NCBI GenBank assembly: GCA_025463605.1
Contig: JAODAV010000001.1
Span: 124,001-188,000, forward strand
DNA length: 64,000 bases
Source: Rhodoglobus sp.
Lineage (GTDB): Bacteria > Actinomycetota > Actinomycetes > Actinomycetales > Microbacteriaceae
Direction: 5' to 3'
Below the pieces are notes generated by a model. The model saw only the letters and a program-made list of their open reading frames with translations. It did no database searches and was not told the DNA's origin. The position numbers and the translations under genes were made by a program. How positions within the stretch are numbered: the stretch's first letter is position 1; the number at the start of each line of letters is the position of its first letter. Shown piece after piece: positions 44,308 to 52,160 of the stretch.

Positions 44308-45562
44308 AGCGGAGGTTGCGCTCCAGCATCGCGACCTGGTGACGGTGGCCTATGGTCTCGTATCCCACCACGACGACCGCGGGCGAGAGTGTGACAACCA
44401 TGAGGCACCAGCCCAGCGACACGCCCTGCACTGCGAGCACGATGGCGAGCACGAGCATCACGACGGTGCCGATGAAGAGCCCCACGTGTAACGGATCGAA
44501 CTCGCGCGCCAGGTAGGTGTAGAGGGTGAACAGCGCGATCGAGAAGATCAGCACCGGCACTGCGACGGCGACCACCGCGCCGAGCGTGCCGATCTGCGCG
44601 TTTCCCTCGATCACGTAGGCGGCCACGTGGAGTCCCGCTCCCGTGGCCGCTATCGCGCCGTAGATGAACAAGTGGCCGGCACCCCAGACCGAGCCGCGGT
44701 TGCGGTGACGGGCGAGCACGACTCCCGACGGGATGATGAAGTAGTTCCACCAGAGGCCGAACGTGAGTCCGACGCCGGCGACCACGACCAGCACCGCCTC
44801 CGTGCTCCAGCCCTGGCTTTGCACGAGCACCGACACTGCCGCCACAGTGCCGAACACTCCCTCGCCGAGGGCGATGATGGCGAGCAGCCCGTAGCGCTCG
44901 GCGATGTGATGGGGGTGCCACGGAGTTCCCGAGGTCTTGCGCTCCGCGAGCACCGGCCCGGCGAGCTCGAGTACGAACAACAGCACGCTTGCGACGAGGA
45001 ATACCGCGGGCGGGAAGCTGAAGAACGTCACCACGATCCAGCCGGCTTGCGCGATTCCCACGAAGAACGCGTACGCGAGCGCGGTGCGCCGATGAGTCTG
45101 ATCCTGCTTGGCCGCTCGCAGCCACTGCACGATCATCGCGACACGCATGACGACGTAACCGGCCACCGTGACCCTGGTGTCCGGGGGCTCACCGAGCTCG
45201 AGGGAGTGGAAGAACGCCGGCAACCCCAGGGCGAAGACCACGACGCCGATCATCTGCACCATCGTCGTGAGCCGGTAGAACCAGTCGTCGGTGTCGTACG
45301 CCGAGGCGAACCACGAGAAGTTGATCCACGCCCACACGACGCCGAAGATCGCGAATCCGAATCCCAGGATGCCGATGGTGACGTGCCCGTCGGCCACCAG
45401 ATGCGCAAGCTGGTCGGCCGCCTGCCCGAAGGCAACCACGAACGCGAGGTCGAACAGCAACTCGAGTGGAGTGGCCGACCGATGGGCCTCGCTGGGGTCG
45501 CGGCCCGTCATGCGGGCCAGGCGGTGACCCATGTCTCGCGGAAGCGTGGTCGGCTCGGGCAC
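44306..45562 (-). CDS. Low temperature requirement protein A (LtrA) family membrane protein
   Basis: The 418-residue protein has about ten to twelve hydrophobic helices and the LtrA landmarks: TPLELLFDLAFVVAFGQAAD at the N-terminus, WINFSWFASAYDTDDWFYRL, and HHIAERYGLLAIIALGEGVF in the middle. LtrA was named for growth of Listeria at low temperature; the molecular function is unknown. GTG at 45562 is chosen with a GGAAAG site upstream; a longer frame to 45625 would overlap the divergent small gene. Confidence 0.88.
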   Translation of the reverse strand: MPEPTTLPRDMGHRLARMTGRDPSEAHRSATPLELLFDLAFVVAFGQAADQLAHLVADGHVTIGILGFGFAIFGVVWAWINFSWFASAYDTDDWFYRLTTMVQMIGVVVFALGLPAFFHSLELGEPPDTRVTVAGYVVMRVAMIVQWLRAAKQDQTHRRTALAYAFFVGIAQAGWIVVTFFSFPPAVFLVASVLLFVLELAGPVLAERKTSGTPWHPHHIAERYGLLAIIALGEGVFGTVAAVSVLVQSQGWSTEAVLVVVAGVGLTFGLWWNYFIIPSGVVLARHRNRGSVWGAGHLFIYGAIAATGAGLHVAAYVIEGNAQIGTLGAVVAVAVPVLIFSIALFTLYTYLAREFDPLHVGLFIGTVVMLVLAIVLAVQGVSLGWCLMVVTLSPAVVVVGYETIGHRHQVAMLERNLR

Positions 45563-45611
45563 GCGCCCATCTTTCCACGCGCCCCGTCTCGGATGCGAGA
45601 ATGAGCCCGGG

Positions 45612-46001
45612 ATGAACGACGACACCGACCGCTACGAAGACGAGGACGAGCCCGAGCTCGCCGGTTACGAGCCGCACGGCGAGAAGCCGCTGCGCAGCCC
45701 GCACTTGCACACTGTCATGCGCGTCGTCGTGGTGCTCGGCCTTATCGCGCTCGTGCTGCCGGGCATCCTCGTCACTGCCACCACCGCCAATCGCACGGCG
45801 AGCGCGACGTGCGAGGCGTACGCGCGGTTCTACGCTCCCGACTCGGTCGGCTTCGCGAGCCGCTTCGAACTCGTGAGTCCCGCCGGCATCGGCTGGAACT
45901 GCTACGCGATCGAGTTCGGCGGCGAGGAGACCCTTCTGAAGTCGCTCGGGCTCATTCCGGGCGGGCCCGTGCTGCCGCGCACCGTGCCGCTTGACAGCTA
46001 G
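45612..46001 (+). CDS. Hypothetical single-pass membrane protein
   Basis: I do not recognise a family for this 129-residue protein. It has an acidic N-terminus (DDTDRYEDEDEPEL), a basic patch, one hydrophobic helix (about residues 37-57), and an extracytoplasmic domain of about 70 residues with two cysteines (in SATCEAY and WNCYAIE) that could form a disulfide. ATG at 45612 is taken as start; the ribosome site is weak. It is divergent from ltrA and converges on fadD, with three bases between the stop codons. Confidence 0.65.
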   Translation: MNDDTDRYEDEDEPELAGYEPHGEKPLRSPHLHTVMRVVVVLGLIALVLPGILVTATTANRTASATCEAYARFYAPDSVGFASRFELVSPAGIGWNCYAIEFGGEETLLKSLGLIPGGPVLPRTVPLDS

Positions 46002-46004
46002 AAA

Positions 46005-47699
46005 CTAGAGCAGCGACTCCCGCACCTTGCGGCGCAGCACTTTGCCGATGAGCGACCTGGGCAGCTCATCCACCGCCACCACCTTCTTCGGCACCTTGTA
46101 GGCGGTCAGGTTGTCGCGGGCGAAGGCGCGGATCCCCGCTTCGTCGAGTTGCTTGCCCGGGGCGAGAACGACCGCGGCGACGACATCCTCACCGCTGTGC
46201 TCGCTCGGCAGGCCCACGACGGCGATGTCTGCGATGTCAGGATGCTGGCGCAGGGTGTCCTCGACTTCGCTCGGTGCGACGTTGAAACCGCCGGTGATGA
46301 TGAGTTCCTTGATGCGGTCGACGATCCGCACGAAGCCCTCGGGGTCGATCGAGACGATGTCACCCGTGCGGAACCACGCTGGCCCGTCGTCGGATGACGC
46401 AACGAACACCGCGGCGGTCTCGTCCGGCTTCTTCCAATAGCCGGAAAACACTTGGGGGCCGCGCACGATGAGCTCGCCCTCCTCCCCCGGCGCCCGGTCG
46501 ACGGTCGGATTCTCGGGATCGACGACTCGCGCCTCGGTGTTGGGCAGCGGCAGGCCCACGGTCCCCGCACGGCGGGACGGGCCGACCGGGTTCGCCATGA
46601 GCACGGGGCTCGTCTCGGAGAGGCCATAGCCCTCGACGAGATATCCGCCGGTCTCCTTCTCCCAGGGCTCGACGACGGATGCCGCGAGCGGCATCGCCCC
46701 GGAGATCGCGATCTCGATTCCCTTCAGCGACACTCCCGCTTGCCTGGCCGCGGTCGTCAGGCGCTCGTAGATCGGCGGAACCGCCGGCAGGAACGTCGCG
46801 GGGCGCTTCTTCACGACCTTGAGCACGAGCTCAGGGTCGAACTTGGGGAAGAGCACGAGGCGCGAGCCCATACTCATCGCGAAGGTCAGACACAGTGTGA
46901 GGCCGTACGCGTGGAACATCGGCAGCACCGCGTAGACAACGGACGTGCCGCGCTCCACCGTCGGCACCCACGCGCGGGCCTGGGCGGCGTTCGTCGTGAG
47001 GTTGAGGTGGCTGAGCGTCGCGCCCTTCGGCAGGCCGGTCGTTCCGCTCGTGTACTGGAGCAGGGCGACGTCGTGCGAGCCGGGGCGGTGGATCTCCGGT
47101 TTGATCGGCTCGGACCTGAGCAGCTCCTCCCAGACGATCGTTCCGCGCACGCGCGTCGTCAGGGCGTCGCGGGACTCCCGCGCCTTCGCGATCGGCAGGC
47201 GCAGGAGCGCGCGAGTGGCGAAAGGCATGGCGCGTGTGACGTCGACCGAGATGATCGTGTCGACCGCGACATCCTCGGGAAAGTCCTGGATGGTCTCGAC
47301 GACCTTGTTCCACACGATGACGGTCTTCGCGCCGTGGTCCTCGAACTGGTGGCGAAGCTCGCGGGGCGTGTAGAGCGGATTGTGTTCGACGACGATCGCT
47401 CCGAGTCGAAGCACGGCGTAGAACGCAACGATGTGCTGCGGGCAGTTCGGCAGCACGAGCGCGACGGTGTCGCCCTTCTGCACGCCGAGCAGGCGCAGCC
47501 CCTCGGCGGCGCGGGCGATCTGCTCGCCCAGCTGCGCGTAGGTCGTCGTGCGTGCGAAGAACTCGAGGGCGACATTGTCGGGGAACTCGCCGACCGATTG
47601 CTCGACGAGGTCGAAAAGCGATCCCTCGGGCAACTCGATCTCGTCAGGAACGCCCTCGGCATATGAGGCGAGCCAGGGGCGAGGAGGCGAGAACTCCAC
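46005..47699 (-). CDS. fadD: Long-chain fatty acid-CoA ligase
   Basis: The 564-residue protein has the acyl-adenylate-forming layout: P-loop YTSGTTGLPKGATLSH near residue 215, GYGLSETSP, the hinge WFRTGDI followed by DRIKELIITGG, and a C-terminal LIGKVLRRKVRE with the catalytic Lys. It activates fatty acids with ATP and CoA. GTG at 47699 is three bases after the prs stop, so it is the last gene of the glmU-prs operon. Confidence 0.92.
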   Translation of the reverse strand: MEFSPPRPWLASYAEGVPDEIELPEGSLFDLVEQSVGEFPDNVALEFFARTTTYAQLGEQIARAAEGLRLLGVQKGDTVALVLPNCPQHIVAFYAVLRLGAIVVEHNPLYTPRELRHQFEDHGAKTVIVWNKVVETIQDFPEDVAVDTIISVDVTRAMPFATRALLRLPIAKARESRDALTTRVRGTIVWEELLRSEPIKPEIHRPGSHDVALLQYTSGTTGLPKGATLSHLNLTTNAAQARAWVPTVERGTSVVYAVLPMFHAYGLTLCLTFAMSMGSRLVLFPKFDPELVLKVVKKRPATFLPAVPPIYERLTTAARQAGVSLKGIEIAISGAMPLAASVVEPWEKETGGYLVEGYGLSETSPVLMANPVGPSRRAGTVGLPLPNTEARVVDPENPTVDRAPGEEGELIVRGPQVFSGYWKKPDETAAVFVASSDDGPAWFRTGDIVSIDPEGFVRIVDRIKELIITGGFNVAPSEVEDTLRQHPDIADIAVVGLPSEHSGEDVVAAVVLAPGKQLDEAGIRAFARDNLTAYKVPKKVVAVDELPRSLIGKVLRRKVRESLL

Positions 47700-47702
47700 A
47701 GC

Positions 47703-48680
47703 TCACGCGGCCCCGTCGAACATCGACGTGACCGAGCCGTCGTCGAACACCTCGTGGATCGCCCGCGCGAGCAGGGGCGCGATCGGCAGCACCGTGAGGG
47801 TGGGGAATCGCTTCTCCGGCGAGATGGGGAGCGTGTCGGTCACGACCACGGAGTCGATCGACTCGTTCTGCAACAGCTCGGGAGCCCGGCCCGAGAAGAT
47901 CGCGTGGGTGGCGGCGACGACGACGCGAGTCGCACCGGCCTCTTTGAGGGCCAGGGCGGCCTTCACGATCGTGCCGCCGGTGTCGATCATGTCGTCGACG
48001 ATGAGGCACACCCGACCGTCGACCTCGCCGACGATTTCGTGCACCGTCACCTGGTTGTGGATGAGCGGATCGCGTCGCTTGTGGATGATCGCGAGCGGGG
48101 CACCGAGTTTGTCACTCCAGATGTCGGCGACGCGCACCCGGCCCATGTCGGGACTCACGACCGTGAGTGTCTCGGGGTCGAGCTGCTTCTTGAAGTGCTC
48201 GAGCAGCACGGGCATCGCGAACAGGTGGTCGACGGGCCCGTCGAAGAAACCCTGGATCTGCGCGGCGTGCAGGTCGACGCTCATGATGCGGTCGGCGCCC
48301 GCGGCCTTGTAGAGGTCGGCGACGAGTCGAGCCGAGATGGGCTCGCGGCCCCGTCCCTTCTTGTCCTGGCGGGCGTAGGGGTAGAAGGGGCTCACGACGG
48401 TGATGCGTTTCGCGGATGCCCGCTTGAGCGCATCCACCATGATCAGTTGCTCCATGAGCCACTCGTTGATCGGGTTGGTGTGCGACTGGATGACGAACGC
48501 GTCGCAACCACGCACGCTCTCGTCGTAGCGCGCATAGATCTCACCGTTGGCGAACGTGCGGGCATCGGTGTGCACGAGTTCGGAGCCGAGTTCCTCCGCG
48601 ATGTCGATCGCCAGTTGGGGATGCGCGCGCCCCGACACGATCACGAGCCTTTTCTGTCCGGTGATTTTGATCTCGGACAC
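47703..48680 (-). CDS. prs: Ribose-phosphate pyrophosphokinase
   Basis: The 325-residue protein is class I PRPP synthase: SGRAHPQLAIDIAEELGSEL at the N-terminus, the flexible loop PYARQDKKGRGREPISA, DLHAAQIQGFFD, and the PRPP-binding VDDMIDTGGTI. It makes PRPP for nucleotide, histidine and tryptophan synthesis. The start is GTG at 48680, 27 bases after the glmU stop. Confidence 0.96.
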   Translation of the reverse strand: MSEIKITGQKRLVIVSGRAHPQLAIDIAEELGSELVHTDARTFANGEIYARYDESVRGCDAFVIQSHTNPINEWLMEQLIMVDALKRASAKRITVVSPFYPYARQDKKGRGREPISARLVADLYKAAGADRIMSVDLHAAQIQGFFDGPVDHLFAMPVLLEHFKKQLDPETLTVVSPDMGRVRVADIWSDKLGAPLAIIHKRRDPLIHNQVTVHEIVGEVDGRVCLIVDDMIDTGGTIVKAALALKEAGATRVVVAATHAIFSGRAPELLQNESIDSVVVTDTLPISPEKRFPTLTVLPIAPLLARAIHEVFDDGSVTSMFDGAA

Positions 48681-48707
48681 TGTCCCCGCTCTCTGCCGGC
48701 TCGCCGG

Positions 48708-50186
48708 CTATTTGGCCTGGGACTCGGAGTCGTCGTCGGACGCCGCGGCGGCCGCCTTCGCCGCTGCAGTACCCGCTCGGTTGGCCTCGACCCAGCCCGC
48801 CATGTTGCGCTGTGGAGCCACGTTGATCGCGAGTGCTCCGGGCGGAACATCCTTTCGGACTACCGTTCCGGCCCCCGTGTAGGCTCCGTCACCGATTCTA
48901 ACGGGGGCGACGAACACGTTGTGCGAGCCGCTTCGAACGTGCGAGCCGACGACCGTGCGGTTCTTGTTCACGCCGTCATAGTTCGCGGTGATGGTGCCCG
49001 CGCCGACGTTCGACTGCTCGCCCACTTCCGTGTCGCCGATGTAGCTCAGATGCGGCACCTTGCTGCCGGCCCCGATCGTGGAGTTCTTGGTCTCCACGAA
49101 GGTGCCGATCTTGCCGTCGGCGCCGAGATAGGTGCCCGGCCGGAGGTAGGCGAACGGACCGACGGATGCCCCCGCCCCGATCACCGCGAGCGTGGCGTCT
49201 GTGCGGCTCACGCGGGCGTTCGCACCCACTTCCGTGTCGACGAGGGTCGTGTCGGGGCCGACGATCGCCCCGGAGTCGATCTTCGTCGCGCCCTTGAGCT
49301 GGGTTCCGGGAAGCAGCTGCACGTCTTCGGCGAGCGTCACGTCGGCGTCGATCCAGGTCGTCGCGGGGTCATCCACGGTCACGCCCTCGAGCTGCCAGTG
49401 CCTCACGATGAGCTCGTTCATGCGCCGCGCGGCCTCCGCGAGTTGCACGCGGTCGTTGACGCCGCTTACCATCCACCCCTCGCGCACGGGCAGCGCCGAA
49501 ACGGTCTCCCCGATGCCGCGCAGCAGCGCGACCACGTCGGTGAGGTACTTCTCCTTCTGCGCGTTCTCGATGCCCACCTTCGGCAACTGGTCGCGCAGCG
49601 GTCCCACCCGAAAGACATAGGTGCCCGAGTTGATCTCTGTGATGGTCAGCTCGTCGTCGGTGGCATCCTTCTGCTCGACGATCCGGTCCACCTCGCCATC
49701 GGACGCGCGCACGACCCGTCCGTAACCGGTCGCGTCGTCCATGACCGCCGAGAGCAGGGTCGCGGCGGCGGAGCCCGCCCGGTGGGTGTCGATGAGGATG
49801 CCGAGGGTTGCGGCATCCAGTAACGGCACGTCGCCGCTCACCACGACCACGTCACCGTCGAAGTCGGCGGGCAGGGCGGCGATTCCCACCTCGACCGCGC
49901 GGCCGGTGCCGGGGATGTCGTCCTGGTCGACCACGAGGATGTCGGGCATCACGTCTGAGATGTGCGCGATGACGCTGTCGCGCTCGTGGCGCACGACGGC
50001 CACGACATGGGCCGGAGCGAGCCGGCCCGCGGTGACGAGCACATGACCGAGCAGCGAGCGCCCAGCGAGGGTGTGCAGCACCTTCGGCCGCGACGACTTC
50101 ATGCGAGTGCCCTGGCCTGCGGCGAGAACGATTACCGCGAGTCGGGTGTCTGTGGTGCTGGGGTCTGGGGTACTGCGGTCGGTCAT
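48708..50186 (-). CDS. glmU: Bifunctional GlcNAc-1-phosphate uridyltransferase/glucosamine-1-phosphate acetyltransferase
   Basis: The 492-residue protein has an N-terminal nucleotidyltransferase domain (VLAAGQGTRMKSSRPKVLH near residue 20) and a C-terminal left-handed beta-helix with acetyltransferase residues in YIGDTEVGEQSNVGAGT and NYDGVNKN. It makes UDP-GlcNAc for cell-wall synthesis. The C-terminal tail is rich in Ala, Asp and Ser. The ATG at 50186 overlaps the DUF1622 stop by four bases. Confidence 0.96.
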   Translation of the reverse strand: MTDRSTPDPSTTDTRLAVIVLAAGQGTRMKSSRPKVLHTLAGRSLLGHVLVTAGRLAPAHVVAVVRHERDSVIAHISDVMPDILVVDQDDIPGTGRAVEVGIAALPADFDGDVVVVSGDVPLLDAATLGILIDTHRAGSAAATLLSAVMDDATGYGRVVRASDGEVDRIVEQKDATDDELTITEINSGTYVFRVGPLRDQLPKVGIENAQKEKYLTDVVALLRGIGETVSALPVREGWMVSGVNDRVQLAEAARRMNELIVRHWQLEGVTVDDPATTWIDADVTLAEDVQLLPGTQLKGATKIDSGAIVGPDTTLVDTEVGANARVSRTDATLAVIGAGASVGPFAYLRPGTYLGADGKIGTFVETKNSTIGAGSKVPHLSYIGDTEVGEQSNVGAGTITANYDGVNKNRTVVGSHVRSGSHNVFVAPVRIGDGAYTGAGTVVRKDVPPGALAINVAPQRNMAGWVEANRAGTAAAKAAAAASDDDSESQAK

Positions 50187-50581
50187 GCGGGTTCCTTACT
50201 TGTCGCGGCGGCCGCCCTCGCTATGAGTTGCGGACTCGTCAGCAGCGCGCGCTTCCACGGCGCCACCCCCTCGATCTCAGTCTGCAGCGAGAAGCTCAGC
50301 ACGGTGCGGATGAGCACGACGATCCCGAGCGCCAGCGCGTCGGGCAACGACGGGGTACTCGTCACGGTGCGCACGAGGTCGGCGGCGACGAGGATCTCGA
50401 GGCCGAGCAGGATCACGAGGCCGATGGAGTCGCGGAGGGTCTTGAACGCGATCTTGCCGTCGCGGCTGCGGGTCAACGTGCGAATGGCTAGGGCCACCGC
50501 GACGATGAGGCCCAGAGCCATGGCTCCCACACCGATGAACTCGAAGACCCGAGCGACCGTCTCGAAGATCTCACTGTCCAC
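50183..50581 (-). CDS. DUF1622 family membrane protein
   Basis: The 132-residue protein has three hydrophobic helices, with FIGVGAMALGLIVAVALAI, the conserved-type LVILLGLEILVAADLVRTV and LPDALALGIVVLIRTVLSFS. This is the pattern of DUF1622, a small membrane family of unknown function. The start is GTG at 50581 behind AAGGAG. Its stop overlaps the glmU start, so the two are made together. Confidence 0.82.
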   Translation of the reverse strand: MDSEIFETVARVFEFIGVGAMALGLIVAVALAIRTLTRSRDGKIAFKTLRDSIGLVILLGLEILVAADLVRTVTSTPSLPDALALGIVVLIRTVLSFSLQTEIEGVAPWKRALLTSPQLIARAAAATSKEPA

Positions 50582-50642
50582 TGAGGTCTCCTTGGTCTCG
50601 GCGCCCTGTGACGCTCATATAGGCAATTCTCACGCCGGGCCG

Positions 50643-50714
50643 CTCCGCCTCCAGGATTCGAACCTAGACCTAACAGCTCCAAAGGCTGTCGTGCTGCCAT
50701 TACACCAAGGCGGA
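50643..50714 (-). tRNA. tRNA-Gln(TTG)
   Basis: The 72-base minus-strand sequence folds as a cloverleaf. Acceptor TCCGCCT pairs with AGGCGGA, the D arm is followed by an ACAGC/GCTGT anticodon stem with loop CTTTGGA (anticodon TTG), and the T arm has CTAGG-TTCGAAT-CCTGG. CCA is not encoded. It lies upstream of the DUF1622-glmU-prs operon, an arrangement common in actinobacteria. Confidence 0.95.
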
Positions 50715-50885
50715 TCGCACTTTCGGGTGCGCGACAAGTCTGCCAGAAGGGGCGCGAAGTCTTAGCCCTTACGCGTGCGCACAGTCAAGCACGCGCGCCC
50801 GCGTGCAGCGCAGACCTAGTCTCGAATCAGCCGGTATCGCCAGATCCGGCGCGGAATGGCAATCTTCATCAGAAAGGCATTCATC

Positions 50886-51617
50886 ATGGCAACTACGAAC
50901 GACAACATCCCTGATCGCGACAGGGTTGTCAGCACCGACGGGGTGCCGGTAGAGCGCACGACGGGCACCGATCGCGTTGTCGGCGACCGCGTTGTCGACG
51001 ACCGCATCGTCGACGACGACCGCCTCGTCACGGACGACCGCGTCATCAGCCGCGATGCGAACGACGTCGTGGACCGCGAGCGTGAGCGCTTCGGCGGCTT
51101 CAAGTTCGGCTCAGCGTTCTTTGGATGGCTGACCGCCACAGGAACTGGCGTACTGCTCACCGCACTCGTTGCCGCGCTCGGTGCGGCAATCGGGCTCGGC
51201 AACGGCGTGACGGCCGATGACGCTGCCGACATCGCTGAGGGCAACGCCGACACGATCGGCATCATCGGCGCCGTTGCTCTGCTCGTGGTGCTGTTCATCG
51301 CCTACTTCGCGGGCGGTTACGTCGCCGGACGAATGGCGCGATTCAGCGGCGCGAAGCAGGGATTCGCCGTGTGGCTGTGGGCGGTGCTCATTGCGGTAGT
51401 GGTGGCGATCGTCACGGCCGTCGCGGGAGACCGGTTCGACGTACTTGCCGAGCTCAACAGCTTTCCGCGTATCCCGCTCAGCGAAGGCGACCTCACCGTC
51501 GTGGGCATCGTGACCACCGTGCTCGTGGCGCTCGTGAGCCTCGGAGGCGCGATCCTCGGCGGACTCGCCGGAATGCGCTACCACCGCCGGGTCGACGCCG
51601 TCGGACTCGGCACCTAA
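50886..51617 (+). CDS. Membrane protein with Asp/Arg repeat-bearing N-terminus
   Basis: The 243-residue protein has a polar N-terminal third and about four transmembrane helices (from residue 85 on), ending in a short basic tail. Residues 29-57 repeat the pattern D-R-V/I/L-V/I five times (DRVVGDRVVDDRIVDDDRLV and on). It looks like a small actinobacterial membrane family of unknown function. ATG at 50886 has AGAAAGG eight bases upstream; an earlier in-frame start at 50856 lacks one. Confidence 0.75.
   Translation: MATTNDNIPDRDRVVSTDGVPVERTTGTDRVVGDRVVDDRIVDDDRLVTDDRVISRDANDVVDRERERFGGFKFGSAFFGWLTATGTGVLLTALVAALGAAIGLGNGVTADDAADIAEGNADTIGIIGAVALLVVLFIAYFAGGYVAGRMARFSGAKQGFAVWLWAVLIAVVVAIVTAVAGDRFDVLAELNSFPRIPLSEGDLTVVGIVTTVLVALVSLGGAILGGLAGMRYHRRVDAVGLGT
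50970..51056 (+). repeat. Short tandem coding repeats (GAC-CGC-NTC/T-NTC units)
   Basis: Five imperfect units of 15-18 bases encode D-R-[VIL]-[VI] with acidic linkers. GCGTTGTCG occurs twice exactly, and GACGACCGC recurs. The region gives the protein a regular charged N-terminal segment. Confidence 0.65.
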
Positions 51618-51628
51618 ATCCGTCAACT

Positions 51629-51670
51629 GCTGCTGGGCATCCGCGCGATAATGGGCGGATGCCCAGCAGC
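51629..51670. promoter_or_regulatory. 16-bp perfect inverted repeat covering the marR start
   Basis: GCTGCTGGGCATCCGC (51629-51644) and its exact reverse complement (51655-51670) are separated by ten bases that contain GATAAT (51647-51652). This hexamer ends six bases before the marR ATG at 51659, so it may be the -10 of a leaderless promoter. The right arm includes the start codon. The structure suits autoregulation by MarR. Confidence 0.7.
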
Positions 51671-52150
51671 GACGAAGTCGACCGCATAGTCGACGCATGG
51701 TCGCGCGAGCGCCCCGACCTCGACTTCTCACCGCTGCAGGTGCTGAGCCGGGTGGCAAGGCTCGCCCGACACCTCGAGCGTGCGCGTCGCACGGCGTTCG
51801 CCGCATCCGATCTCGAACTGTGGGAATTCGACGTGCTCTCCGCGCTTCGCAGGGCCGGCGCGCCGTACCAGCTCACTCCCAAAGCGCTCCTGCAGCAGAC
51901 TCTCGTGTCGAGCGGCACGATGACCAACCGCATCGACCGGCTCGTCTCGCGCGGTCTCGTCGAGCGGCGCACCGACCCGAACGACGGCAGGGGCATCCTC
52001 GTGGTCATGACCGCCGACGGCCGTGAGCGCGTCGACATCGCCATCAGCACGCTGCTCGAGGCCGAGTCCGAACTGCTCGACCGGCTGCCGCGCGCCGAGC
52101 AGGAACGATTGAGCGCGCTGCTGCGCAAGCTCAGCTTGGATTTCGACTAG
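51659..52150 (+). CDS. MarR-family transcriptional regulator
   Basis: The 163-residue protein has the MarR winged-helix core: LWEFDVLSALRRAGAPYQLT, LLQQTLVSSGTMTNRIDRLV as recognition helix and RRTDPNDGRGILVVMT as wing. ATG at 51659 is chosen since MarR homology starts soon after and a -10-like GATAAT is placed for leaderless transcription. The P450 gene follows ten bases after its stop, so MarR likely controls the P450 and itself, possibly in response to a lipid or phenolic ligand. Confidence 0.9.
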   Translation: MPSSDEVDRIVDAWSRERPDLDFSPLQVLSRVARLARHLERARRTAFAASDLELWEFDVLSALRRAGAPYQLTPKALLQQTLVSSGTMTNRIDRLVSRGLVERRTDPNDGRGILVVMTADGRERVDIAISTLLEAESELLDRLPRAEQERLSALLRKLSLDFD

Positions 52151-52160
52151 GAGCAAGCCC

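Noticed and set aside
45587..45600. TCTCG-GATG-CGAGA repeat between ltrA and the small membrane gene as an operator
   Set aside because: Five-base arms only, and no regulator gene next to it.
47754..49823. A 689-codon open frame on the plus strand, opposite prs and glmU
   Set aside because: Antisense shadow of two well-conserved genes; composition is typical of a frame-shadow.
50643..50714. tRNA-Gln as an integration site for the accessory block
   Set aside because: The block lies on the far side of glmU-prs-fadD, no integrase gene is seen, and I found no repeat of the tRNA 3' end.
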